Below, piece by piece: positions 24,525 through 35,110 of a stretch of 64,000 bases of DNA. The translations under genes were made by a program, and so were the position numbers. Under the pieces are notes generated by a model. That model did no database searches and had not been told where the DNA came from. It worked only from the letters and a program-made list of their open reading frames with translations. This stretch comes from Benincasa hispida (Eukaryota > Streptophyta > Magnoliopsida > Cucurbitales > Cucurbitaceae): positions 60,724,908 through 60,788,907 of the forward strand of contig NC_052359.1 of assembly GCF_009727055.1 (NCBI RefSeq), given 5' to 3'. Each line of letters opens with the position of its first letter. Positions within the stretch are counted from its first letter, which is position 1.

Positions 24525-24706
24525 TAAACGATTGCTTACGTAAAACGAGAGCCTATACGATAGTCCTCTCTGCCTAAACGATCGTTTACCTCGCACCTAA
24601 ACGATCGCATAGCTTCTCTAAATGATCGTATAGTGTGCCAATTTTGCTAAACGATCGTATACCTTTTCCTAAACGATCGATCAGTAAATCCTACACGATC
24701 GTGTAG
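24525..24706 (+). repeat. Array of CGATCG-centred short repeats in a copia LTR
   Basis: At least six copies of a roughly 15-bp motif of the form TAAACGATCGTATAG occur at 24525, 24575, 24598, 24619, 24648, 24670 and 24692 (the first is the degenerate TAAACGATTGCTTAC). They are spaced unevenly by about 20-50 bases. The centre CGATCG is a palindrome and variation falls mostly in the flanks. It lies in the 3' third of the solo LTR and is absent from the other copia LTRs in the window. Confidence 0.75.
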
Positions 24707-25217
24707 CTCCTTCTAAACAATAAGCATTTCAACTATGCAATAGCGTCTTTTTCTCTCCCACTTGCTTATCGCCTACACGATTCGTGCTTCCTCCGTCCTC
24801 TACCAAATTTACCAAAGACCACGCTTTGGGTTTTCACTCCAAGAATACCCGGGGCTCTTTAATGGTGCTATCATCCCCGCGTCATTTGTGTTTGTGCGTT
24901 GTTCATGCTGCTGTTGTCGACACTACTGCTGGGTGTTGGTAGATCGCGTGGAGGTTTCCGATGCGTTGAAATTTCGAAGTGTGAAGAATGTCTTCAACTG
25001 GTATGGAACTCTTTCCCTTGTTATGTTCTTGTTCTTAGCATGCCGTTAATTAAGTTTTGTTTGTATAACTGTATGTTTTGAATGTATAATGGATATTTCG
25101 ATCACGGTGAGATTGGAGCGATCCGAACGTGCTCATGGAACTCTTAGATATGAGATCCTTCGATATGATGACTCAACCTTCGCTGTGACTTATTGGAAGT
25201 TAAAGTTATCATACTAG

Positions 25218-25626
25218 TGTTGGGGTTGATGCCCTAAATCTCGTAGGGTCTTATAGTTTGTAAACCTTGAATGAACAAACTCTTATGTGATTAATAATAT
25301 ATGATACTTTTATTCACTTTGTCTATAAAATATGTGATATTTTAGTTGCATTAACCACAAACCAATAAACTAACATACAAGATTATCGCTGTAACTTAAA
25401 CATATATGTGGAGATAAACAGGCAGATCATGTTTAAGTGATAACCTAAATGGTCTATAGTGTATGGATAAGGCTGGGTACCTTATCTTGGTGAACTACGA
25501 GTCTGGCCCGCTTAGTAGGTGTTACAATTGTTGTAAAGTGAACAAATGATCTGATTCTAATCATTCATGTATTAGACATGCGAGGGGGGATATTTTATAC
25601 AAAGAAGTTTGTATAAGACCAGACCA
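25218..25626 (+). mobile_element. 5' fragment of a copia LTR
   Basis: It starts TGTTGGGGTTGATGCCCTAAATCTCG and follows the first 400 bases of the LTR at 9253 up to 'gtataagaccagacca'. It is then replaced by the first base of a gypsy-like LTR (TGATGACATG). The rest of this copia LTR is not found on the far side of the array, so the right part was lost or mis-assembled. Confidence 0.8.
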
Positions 25627-25931
25627 TGATGACATGTAGAAATGCATGTCATCTTAGTCCTTTTACTTACAATTATGAAGGTTGTTAGATAGAAATTGCG
25701 TCTATCATGATAGGAATTCACGAGAATATTCTCATTATGTTGTCTGTTAGCTAGGAGTAGGAATAGGATTAACTTAGCAATATCCTCTCCATTCTTTTAT
25801 TTATACCGCCTCATGCACATCACCACAAACATATAGCTACAATTCCATGTGTTCGACCTGGATTACCCAAGAAACTTGCGTTGGAATTATATTTGGTTTC
25901 AGCGCAAGAAAACTTGTGGCAGGACGCATGG
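25627..25931 (+). mobile_element. Gypsy-like LTR copy 1 of a tandem array, internally deleted
   Basis: The first 100 bases match the start of copies 2 and 3, including the terminal hairpin. At about 25730 it jumps to the last 200 bases of the unit, matching 27400-27599 ('gtctgttag.taggagtagg', 'gttcgacct', 'acttgtggcagga.gcatgg'). Some 1.4 kb or more of the middle is missing. Confidence 0.75.
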
Positions 25932-27599
25932 TGATGACATGCAGAAATGCATGCCAACTTAGTCCTTTTACTTAGAATTATGAAGGTTATTAGTCAGAAA
26001 TTGCATCGATCATGATAGGAATTCAAGAGAATATATTTTGCGTCGATCAGCATGTCGAATCTCAACTAACCCATTACTTTGCATTAATTATGCCTTCAAT
26101 GTTCTATTTTTGTAGCCAATGCAGGAAATTAATGCAAACATGGAAACTGGACCATCGCATAGACGACTGCATGCTGAGAAACACTCCATCGCAAAGGCAA
26201 ACGCATCGATCAACGCATGGATGTTGTGGTAAACAATCGTATACATCCATCGCATGGGAGTTGCACTCGTCAAGCGATTGCAGTCATCATGTAGAGTTGC
26301 GATGTTAAGCGAATGCGACCGTTGAATGATTGCGGTATACGATCTGTCTCTTATACACATCTAGATGTGTATAAGAGACAGTCGCCGGAGCTAGATCTCG
26401 AGAGAGTTAGCTTCTCCGCCCATCCATGGCACCATCGGCAGCTTTGACGCACATCTGCTGGAAGCAAAGTTTTGCTTCCAGCCGGTCATTTCTTTTTCCT
26501 TTCTTTTCCTATATTGTATTGTATGACATTTTGAATTAAGAAATTAATGCAATTTGTTTTCATTGCATTTCTTTGTTCCTTCGATTCCATCTCCATCATC
26601 TTTGCTTATCATCTTTGCTTTCATTGTAACACTTAGTGAGATTGCTTGGGTATTGCATACTTAGTCATGTGGATTAGGGATATGAAGCATGTAGCAACCT
26701 ACCGAGAGGTATGCGTTACGTGAGTGTGTAAGTAACCTTATTTGCTTAGTGCGAAGCTGCGACAACGCCTGTCTATAGGCTAACGCAATGCTTATCTATA
26801 AGTAAAGTCAGCAACAACCAACTGCCCGGGAGGGTAAGTGGTTGGTCGCATTAAGCAATGTATGCATTGTTCACTAGAGATAGGAATAATCTTGCGTCAA
26901 CCAAGTTCATGCGGTTACCTTGTCCTATGAGCACATCAATCATCATTTAGGCATACTCGGGAGAGTAGTCTAAAACTCAAATCTAAGACTCGAGAGAGTG
27001 GATTGGAATGCATAGACAAGAACGGGAAACTTAGAGATAACCTCCGTTTGTTAACCTACATCGCATGCACCCCAGGAATAGGAATGATATTATGTGGTCG
27101 CATATTTGTGTGGATGTCATTTTGTCATCACATAAATAGGAATAGAGGCTTATGTGTAGGCCCTGTAAACTTAGCGCATATATCGCATACGTTCTAGCAA
27201 TAGAAGTCGTAGCATTCGCACAGAGAGGTGGTTTACTATTGTATATGTGTTGCATGATCGCATTGGCTTGTGTTAACTAGGGTTGCCCTCGCAGTCACTC
27301 TTAAAGGTTGCAATGAAAACATCTCCGCATTTTATCTATTTTCCCATTCATTTATTTCATGTCAAGGTTTGTCGCATATCTATCTTTCATGCATAATCTC
27401 ATTGCATTGTCTGTTAGATAGGAGTAGGAGTAGGATTAACTTAGCAATATCCCCTTCATTCTTTTATTTATACTGCTGCATGCATATCACCGCAAACATA
27501 TAGCTACAAGTCCCTGTGTTCGACCTCAAATTATCCGAGAAACTTGCGTTGGAATTATACTTGGTTTCAGCATAAGAAAACTTGTGGCAGGATGCATGG
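25932..27599 (+). mobile_element. Gypsy-like LTR copy 2 of a tandem array
   Basis: This is the longest unit, running from the hairpin start TGATGACATG to '...ggcaggatgcatgg', after which copy 3 begins at once. It contains a sequencing-adaptor remnant at 26344-26381 that replaces about 330 bases present in copy 3 (about 28010-28340). It is inverted relative to 17174-18776. A perfect 11-bp hairpin, GCTGGAAGCAA/TTGCTTCCAGC, lies at 26457-26482. The conserved 'caagtccctgtgttcgacct' block near the end is typical of the Tat/Athila branch. Confidence 0.75.
26344..26381. other. Sequencing-adaptor remnant (Nextera mate-pair junction)
   Basis: The 38 bases are CTGTCTCTTATACACATCT followed by its exact reverse complement. 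This is the Tn5 mosaic-end junction made when mate-pair libraries are circularised. It is not genomic. Sequence left and right of it comes from different positions of the LTR unit, so the join is artificial. Confidence 0.97.
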
Positions 27600-28440
27600 T
27601 GATGACATGCAGAAATGCATGCCATCTTAGTCCTTTTACTTAGAATTATGAAGGTTATTAGGTAGAAATTGCATCGATCATGATAGGAATTCACGAGAAT
27701 ATGAGTTTGCGTCGATCAGCATGTCGAATCTCAGCTAACCCATTATTTTGCGTTAATTATGCTTTCAATGTTCTATTCTTGTAGCTAATGCAGGAAATGA
27801 ACGCAAACGCGGAAACTGGACCACCACATAGATGACCGCATGCGGAGAAACACTCCATCGCAAAGGCAAACGCATCGATCAACACATGGATGTTGCGATA
27901 ATCAGTTGTATGCGTCTATCGCATGAGAGTTGCACTCGTCAAGCGATTGTGGTCATCATGTAGAGTTGCGGTGTTCAACGAATGCGGCCATTGAATGATT
28001 GCGGCTACGCGACAAAGCATTCTAATGGGATCAACGCAAGGTAGGTGGAATGAACACATCAACGCATCTACTTCGAGAAAATCCAAGGCTGATGCTAACA
28101 TTTCACCTTTCGCGCCGTTAGTGGCAGAGGTTTAAAAAGGACTGACGCGCCGAATGTCAGACTCAGAGCAATCCAATTAATGCTGTCGGCGATCCAGACT
28201 CTATAAATAGAGATCGATGAGCAAAATTCCGAACTATTCGGAGATTATCCTTCAACTGGGGATTTTCCCCGCGATTCAGACAAAATGCGTGAGAAGACGC
28301 CTGAGAGTTCTTCACCTTCTTCATCCATTCCGAGTGACGATCGAAGCTAGATCTCGAGAGAGTCAACTCCTCCGCCCATCCATGGCACCACCTTCGCCTT
28401 CGACCGGAGCTAGTACTTCCACTCAACGATCTCTTTAAAA
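27600..28440 (+). mobile_element. Gypsy-like LTR copy 3 of a tandem array, 3' truncated
   Basis: It follows copy 2 directly and matches it until the adaptor point, then supplies the segment copy 2 lacks: 'ttcacctttcgcgccgttag', the TATA box, and 'gctagatctcgagagag' to 'catccatggcacca'. Similarity to copy 2 ends near 28393, and the exact right boundary is unclear. A 73-codon open stretch at 28217-28438 has no domain and is not called a gene. Confidence 0.7.
28202..28209 (+). promoter_or_regulatory. TATA box of the gypsy-like LTR
   Basis: TATAAATA lies in 'gactctataaatagagatcg', a normal core promoter context for an LTR. It falls in the part of the unit missing from copy 2 because of the adaptor join. 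Confidence 0.55.
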
Positions 28441-29514
28441 CGAGTTCCTTCAACTAGAGGACTAAAATTGAAGAAATTTAACAAAAAGAAATTTTGTTAG
28501 TCATAAATTATGAGATAAAGTAATGTACTTAATCTCAGTCAATTTTTGTAAATTTTCATTGATGAGAGAAACCTCAAAGGATATGAATAGATTTACAAAA
28601 AGGGAGACTTGAAAGTGTAGTAATTGGAGATAGAAATCTTCAACGTAAGACTCTTGACGTCAGGTGAAACCAACGGTAAAACTATTGGGTGAAAATGGAC
28701 TGTGAGTCAATTTTCTAATTAGTTTCTATAACAGAGTCTTTATGCATAATTTGATTCGTTGTTGCATATGAGATATATAAAAATGAATAATTCCTTTTAT
28801 GAAAAGGAGTTTAATGCATCTACACACTTTCAAGAAAATTTTCAAAGACTAAACTGCAAAAAGTTTTGTAAAATTGTGATGTTGATTGGAGAAATAAATT
28901 TCATAATTGGGATATTTGAGAATATGATTTGATATAGTATCATAACCAATGACTACGAACAATGACAATATTCTTGTATAGACAAGAAAATGAAACATGG
29001 GTATTTATTTGTTTTATATTGATAGTTGCTCTTTAGGAATGAAGTGGAAATCATTATGAAAATTATTGTTTAACCAATTTTCAAATAGTTGATTTGAAGT
29101 ATTTTTTATATTAAAAGTCCACATCCAAATGTTTAGGATATGATGTTAAATTTGTCTCATGCATCTTACATTTACAAAGTAGTTGTTTAATGTTCGATGC
29201 AATTACTTCAAATGGAATGGTAATGTACCATTCTACAATGAAGTTGATGTCTAAGGGAAAAGTTTCCTAAGACACCTCAAATGTTAAAGGGATGTAAATA
29301 TTACATGGAACTTAATTAACATTTAATATACAATTGGTTAGTTAAATCGGTAAAGTCGATGATGTGACCACTGATTTTTGAAGATTAAAACTTACGAATA
29401 ATGAGATGTGGGTGTATATAGTTTAAAATTTGATCTTTTATGGGATACATTGTTTCCAATCCTAATTAGTGTATATTTGACGATAAGACAATCTTTTGTA
29501 GGATTGTATCAGCA
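28441..29514. other. AT-rich sequence without recognisable genes
   Basis: No open frame above about 60 codons and no domain was seen. It may be internal copia sequence continuing, after the inserted LTR, into 31450-31842, but no match to known copia coding parts was recognised. Confidence 0.4.
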
Positions 29515-31449
29515 TCAGAGGAAGCACAAAGATCATCTAAGCATCCAAATTCACTAATTTTGGCAAAATATTAAGCATGCTCTTGCAAAAAAACGAGTTT
29601 TAAGAAATACCTTTTGTAGAACTTCTTCAAAGCTCCTTCTCCAGCTGCTATCTTCTCCAAATCTTGTTGCAGAACACCTCAAGATCTTCCCCACTATTCT
29701 CATGGTGCTCTAGATTGAGTTGTGGGACTCAAAACAAGCTTGAATCAAGGGATGAAAGAGAAATGCTCACTGCAGAAAACTAGTTGAAGAACTCTTTCTT
29801 CAAACCAAATTTTCTCTCAAGATCTCTATATATTGCATCCCCGACTTTCACTCCAATCTCTTCATTATATTACAGATCAACATGCAAAGGAGAGAGTTGC
29901 ATGAGTTGCAGCTCATGCTTGGAGAAGACAAGGCAAAGAAAATGCTTCATGTGTGAGCAACTAAGGAAATGGATAATGGAAAAACAACTTTTTCCATTTT
30001 TGTGTTTTTGGTTTTTACTTTTCCAATTTTATCATAAAATCAAAAAAGAATTTATAAAATCTATTTTGATTTTAAAAAATGAAAATTTTAATTAATTATT
30101 AAATAAAACTTAATTAATTTAATATCAAATATTAAATTAATTTTAATACATATCCATCTTTATATATTTAAATCATATTTAAATATATAAATTCTCATAT
30201 TCCGTTTAATTCTAAAATTAAATATGTAATTATATCTCATATAATTACTAATTCCCTTAATTCTAATTTGAACGATTCAAATTAACTTATCACACTATTC
30301 TAGAGCTAGTCCATTACGAGCTAGTAGGGGGACCTCGCGGACTTACAGATCATGGGCTCCAACGATCTGAGATTAATTGGCTAAACTTATTAGACCAAAT
30401 TGATCTCCATTCGTTAACTAACGGGTCACTTCACTAAAGCCCATAGTTGCACTCCCCTCACTGTAGATATATTATGTCCACATGATTTAACCATAATCAG
30501 CAAGTCCACCCTTCACAGGTTGTTCGTAATAACGGCTAGGTCAAATATCTATTTTATCCCTGAGATTATGTCTTATTCCTCAAGTCTCTACTGATTCTCT
30601 AATGAATAACTGGTTTGTGATCCAATCAATCAAACTCTCCCAACCTAGTGAGATGGTGGGGCCTTTGTTCAAGACCTAGATTCAGTACTTGAGAGAACAA
30701 CCTTTCTCCTATTCCTAAATTGGGTAGGCATGAACTTCATCTTGCATCCTATGTCCCCAGCTATCTATCTGTCTCTTATACACATCTAGATGTGTATAAG
30801 AGACAGATCTACTTATTCCTAAATTGGGTAGGCATGAACTCCATCTTGCACCCTATGTCCCCAACTATTTATCCGGTCTTACCCCTGAAATGGGAGTCTT
30901 GTTGAGCTGGCGTTGTTGAGACAACCCTCAACTTATGCAAATCTAAGGGCAATCCCGAATAAACAGGAGTTCATAGTTAGCTCAAGATTAAGATCGAGTT
31001 ACCTAGGTCATCTAGGTGAAATAGTCAGTCTTATACAGTAAACAACGTTATAAAGTAAGAGTGACTTAATTCTTGGTCCTGATCTTATGAAAAATCATTG
31101 CATAGGACGCCCCCACTCCTCATGTCATAATATGTACGAATTAGGATCACATCGTATATAGCACCTTACAACTCTTTGTAACAACTACAGAATAGGCTGC
31201 ATCCAATGATGTTACCATAATAAGGTACCCAATCTTATTCATGTACCATAGATCATTTTGACTATTTACTCGAACCTGATCCACTCTTATGTCTCCACAT
31301 AAAGTTCAAGTACTCATACAATAGTCATGGGTCTTAGTTTATTGGATTTAGACTTTCATACAATTTATGAGATCAATAACAAGTATATTGATTATAGAAA
31401 ATGTTTGTCATTTTACAAACTGCGAGTTTTTAGGACATATAACCCAACA
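29515..31449 (-). mobile_element. Copia-type LTR, minus strand
   Basis: On the minus strand it starts TGTTGGGTTATATGTCCTAAAAACTCGCAG, close to the LTR at 50123, and ends ...GATGCTGATACA at 29515. Blocks such as 'ctagtagggggacct', 'tcgttaactaacgggtcacttcactaaagccc' and 'gtggggcctttgttcaagacct' match the LTR at 52340-53130 inverted. About 1.9 kb of LTR plus an adaptor remnant at 30769-30806 is present. No PBS lies next to its end, and the flanking pentamers (AGGAT and TCTTT) do not match, so a solo LTR with a lost duplication, or an assembly break, is possible. Confidence 0.7.
30769..30806. other. Second sequencing-adaptor remnant
   Basis: The same 38-base Tn5 mosaic-end junction is present, with a 50-60 base duplication of LTR sequence on each side (30710-30764 and 30814-30868, differing at a few bases). 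The translation SYTHLDVYKRQ across it is a well-known contaminant peptide in public databases. Confidence 0.97.
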
Positions 31450-31842
31450 TCTTTTGCTTGTGAAGCAATAATTTGCATAAGTCAAGTATGTCCTAAGATA
31501 TTTGAAAGTCGTTTCAGATATAACTTAATTTGTCCACTTTATGAGATAATGTGGTGCGAGAATTGAGTTTGGGAACATATATAACCACTGAGTTATAGGA
31601 ATAAAATGAAATAAGAGAAGCATCTTGTTGGTGAATAGATGGTTTTTATTGACATAACAGTTTGAATTATATAAAAGGATTCTCTAGGCTAAAGTGTGAA
31701 AGGATCTCCTAGACTGTCTGGGACTACGAGACAATGTCTCTAGTGTGCTAGGGCAAGTGGGAGAACATGTAAAGTATAGAGTATGCCTCGGATACATGTC
31801 TCACTGGCTTAGATTTCTCCGACTTTAGTGCATGTGGGAGAT
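31450..31842 (+). mobile_element. 3' internal end of a copia element with polypurine tract
   Basis: The stretch ends 'tgcatgtgggagat' directly before an LTR start, as at 9240-9252. It contains 'gggcaagtgggagaacatgtaaagtatagagtatgcc', the kind of untranslated sequence that separates pol from the 3' LTR. No coding remnant was recognised. Confidence 0.55.
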
Positions 31843-33235
31843 TGTTGGGATGTAAGCCCTAAGCCTCGTAGTTATATATTATTTGAATCAATGGTTGATT
31901 AGTTTTATATGCAATAATCCATTATAAAAAAATCCAAGATTATCTGATGTGATTTAGATGTGGAGACAAACAGGTAGATCATAATTAAGTGATCATCTAA
32001 ATGGTTTGTAGTATATGGATAAAGTTGGGTGCCTTAACTTGGTAACACTACTAATACAGCCCGCTTTGTAGTTGTTACAATTGTTGTAAAGTGCTACAAA
32101 TGATCTGATACTAATCATTCATATAGAGACATGTAAGTGAAGGTATCCTATATAAAGAGTTTGTATAAGACTGGACAATGAAATGCATAGTCTCTCTTTA
32201 TAATACCGTTGCTAGAAGAGACTTACATTTCACTAGGATGATCATAGGTGAGTTAACCTGAATCCCGATTGAGATGTGAACTCATGCCTATGAAAGCTAT
32301 CTTTTGATTTATATGGGTGAGAGTGGCCAGATTCGTAAACTCAATTAGCCTACCATTTTGAGGATTCGTCTGATTGAGGAGTTGGGAATACAGCTACACA
32401 AGAAGGAATTCACTCCTTCCCTATTTATAACACCATTGCTAGAAGAGACTTACATTTCACTAGGATGACCATAGGTGACTTAACCTGGATCCTGATTTAG
32501 TTGTGAGCTCATGCCTATGAAAGTTATCCTTTGATTTGTATGGGTGAGAGTGGTCAGATTCATCGACTCAATTAGCCTATCATTTTGGGGATTCGTTTGA
32601 TTGAGGAATTGGGAACACAGCTACACAAGAAGGAGTTCATTCTTTCCCTATTGTTAGAGTAAGTAGATAAATTGTTCCCTTACGGGTTGATTTCAAAGCT
32701 TGAACAATGAGACATCTCACCCTCTCCTGGCCTGAAAGGGGTTCAATTATAGGTGGACTATGACTAATTGTTCATTAGAGTGATCAATGATACTTAAGGA
32801 GTTAAATGTAACTATAGGGGTAAAACGGTAATTTAACCCCGTCATACTTACGAGCAATTTGTGAAGGGTCAATGCACTGTTGATTGATTATATCCAGTGG
32901 ACACAGAAATATATTTATAGCGCAAAAAGTGCAGCTATCATTCTTTAGTGAAGTAACTGACAGTTAATGAAAGTTGATTAATTTAATTAGGGAGTTTAAT
33001 TAATTAATCAAGTATCATTGGAGCTTCAATCTATAGGTCCATAAGGTCTCCTTGTTAGCTCAATAAGAACTAATAAGAATCAATTAATTTTGGTTTAATT
33101 TGAATTGTTCAAATTAATTAAAGAGAATTAATTGTATAAGATACAATTAAATAACGTATAATGTATGTTGATACATTATGAGAGAGATAACTATTTGAAT
33201 ATGATTCAAGTATTTATTATATGAATCTCTATTAT
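31843..33235 (+). mobile_element. Copia LTR, 3' truncated, with an internal duplication
   Basis: It starts TGTTGGGATGTAAGCCC and follows the LTR family through 'gtataagactggacaatgaaatg', 'aggatgatcatagg', 'gtgaagggtcaatgcactgttgattg' and 'ggagcttcaatctataggtcc' before breaking at about 33235. A 227-bp segment is present twice (32197-32423 and 32424-32650). At the break it meets an inverted LTR fragment. Confidence 0.8.
32197..32650 (+). repeat. 227-bp tandem duplication inside the copia LTR
   Basis: Unit 1 (32197-32423) and unit 2 (32424-32650) both run from 'tttataa.accattgctagaagagacttac' to 'ttccctа'-like ends (TTTCCCTA or CTTCCCTA). They differ at scattered positions, so the duplication is not very recent. 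Other LTRs of this family in the window hold one copy. Confidence 0.8.
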
Positions 33236-33658
33236 TAACGGTGTTATATAACGAGACTAGTCATTTCATGGTCTGGTCTTATACAAATTCCTTTGTATAG
33301 AATACCTCCGCTCATATGTCTCCACATGAATGATCATGATCAGATCATTTGTAGCACTTTACAACAATTGTAACATCTACAAAACGAGTCGTATTCATAA
33401 TGTCACAAGGATAAGGTATCCAGCCTTATCTATCTATTATAGACCATTTAGGTTATCACTTAAATATGATCCACCTATATGTCTCTACATACATGTTTAA
33501 GCTATAAAAGATAACCTTGGATGTTAGTTTATTGGTTTGTGGATTAATACTATTAAATGTTGAATAAAACATCTCATATTTTATTAAATAAATAAATGTT
33601 TGTATATACAATTATAAACTACAAGACCCACAAGATTTAGGGCATCAACCCTAATAAT
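33236..33658 (-). mobile_element. Inverted 5' fragment of a copia LTR
   Basis: On the minus strand it reads from '...attagggttgatgccctaaatcttgtggg' (near 33655) to 'accatgaaatgactagtctcgttatataacaccg' (33236), the first 420 bases of the LTR family. It stops at the same landmark region where the element at 17174 inserted. Together with 31843-33235 it forms a head-to-head LTR junction. Confidence 0.75.
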
Positions 33659-33879
33659 AATATAGGAGGATCATAATGTAATTACCCTTTTTTTAATTAA
33701 AAAAAATATTTATTTATGAACTTGCCATCGGGGCATGATTTTTACACTTCTCCCAATAGAGATAATTTAAGACCCACTCCGAATAATTTGATAACCAAGT
33801 CTCATTCAAAGTACAAAATTTTGTTGTTTTTTTTTTTTTTTGGTGATACAATTAGCCAGGTAATTCCCTTCTCTTCTGC

Positions 33880-34200
33880 AGAATTCCAAGCTAATTGGAA
33901 AAAACTTTGAAACTGTCTTTGATTTTCTCTATCCAACATTCAGCTAAAAAATGACCATTTTTTTCATCTTTGATTATGTTAATTGCTTGCATGCAGTCAG
34001 ATTCAATAATTAGATTTGGCAATTGAAGAGTTACAACAAAATGTACTCCTTCTTTTAGAGCAAGGATTTCTGCAAGAGGAGAATCGAGAGTCATCTCAAG
34101 TATTGAGTTGAAACACCTACAAGATCACCTTCAAAATTTTGAAGAACCGCACTTAAACCTGTAGAAGAGGGATTTGAGATCCAAGCTACATCTACATTCA
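33880..34200 (-). pseudogene. LINE RNase H domain (RVT_3 type)
   Basis: The open stretch 34094-33891 reads SPLAEILALKEGVHFVVTLQ, then NLIIESDCMQAINII, carrying the glutamate (AEILAL) and second aspartate (ESDC) of plant LINE RNase H. The upstream part with the first aspartate is out of frame. It is the last domain before the 3' tail. Confidence 0.8.
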
Positions 34201-34479
34201 ATTTTATAACATTTTAAAGGGAGCTACCCATGTAATGGGAAATTCAAGTAAGTCATTCTTCTTCAACATATTAGGGCGACTGGTTCTTTGCTTGGCTTTT
34301 GAAAATTCTTCATATCCAATCTGTTGTCAAATTATAATCGGGGGTTGGTTTTTTCAATCTTATTTTGTTTCTATCATTCTAAATTGCCCAACATGTGATT
34401 GCATAAATGCTCCAAGTTCTCACCAAAGCTGGTCTTGCTGTTGGTGTACTATCTATCTTTGAAGCTCTCGTTATAGTTT

Positions 34480-35110
34480 TCCTAAAATATCCGTAAAGAT
34501 GTTAATTTACTCTAGATCAGGTTTTCCTGAGTACAAATGGTCAACGAGTGATCTGTAGATTCAAATGAGCAATGACATATCAGGCAAATAGGTGAGGTAT
34601 TAACTCCTCTTTTGTAAAGATTAAGGTTTCTAGGTATTATATCATGAATTGCTTGCCAACAAAATAATTTGATTTTTTGAGGAGTTGATAAATTCCATAA
34701 TTTATTCCAAAGAACTTCATATGGGTTTCTATTAGATGATACTTCTCTAATTTTTAAATTGATAAAAACTTTGTATCCATTTCTAACAGAATAATAGTCT
34801 TTTTTGTCAAAATGTCAAATCCATTTATCTTGACTTTTTTTTGTTGGTGGGAAGGATCTTGATAACATCTATGTCCTCATTTAATAAGCAATTCTCTAAC
34901 TTTCCAATGAGCCAATGTCCATCAGTATCAAATAGTTCAGAGACTAGAACATTGTTGGGGTCTGAAAATGGAGTGATTGGTTTAAAAGTGGAACTTTTAG
35001 GTAACCATGGATCATTAAAAAGTCTAATCGATTCTCCATTTCTAATTCTATATCTTATTCCCAATTTAAGTAAGTTCCGACCCCATAAAAGGCTTTTCCA
35101 AAGATAAGAT
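34480..35110 (-). pseudogene. LINE zf-RVT linker region
   Basis: The segment 35064-34825 (MGIRYRIRNGESIRLFNDPWLP, LVSELFDTDGHWLIGKLENC) matches the stretch after the reverse transcriptase in plant LINEs. There a G-x-G-x-S-I-R-x-W-x-D-P-W-L motif precedes a zinc-finger-like domain. The usual tryptophan is phenylalanine here. Confidence 0.75.

Larger units (their letters stand above)
16739..25162 (+). mobile_element. Copia-type solo LTR split by two insertions, TSD ATATG
   Basis: The LTR starts TATTGGGGTTGATGCCC (TG mutated to TA) and ends GAGATCCTTCG (CA mutated to CG). It is flanked by the 5-bp duplication ATATG at 16734-16738 and 25163-25167. Its three parts are 16739-17173, 20559-20970 and 23894-25162, about 2.1 kb once insertions are removed. 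The parts align in order with the LTR at 9253-11190 ('accatgaaatg', 'aggatgaccatagg', 'gtgaagggtcat', 'ggagcttc...ccacaggtcc'). With no internal region, this is a solo LTR left by LTR-LTR recombination. Its 3' third (24400-25100) differs from the other LTRs and marks a separate subfamily. Confidence 0.8.

Noticed and set aside
24762..25049. 95-codon open frame in the solo LTR
   Set aside because: It lies wholly inside the copia-type LTR and has no domain.
26088..26360. 90-codon minus-strand frame starting MCIRDRS
   Set aside because: Its start lies inside the adaptor, and the rest is LTR sequence.
26344..26381. Perfect 19-bp palindrome as a natural hairpin or terminator
   Set aside because: It is identical to the Nextera junction adaptor and recurs identically at 30769.
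30720..30905. 61-codon open frame with SYTHLDVYKRQ
   Set aside because: It is translated across a sequencing adaptor and is a known contaminant peptide.
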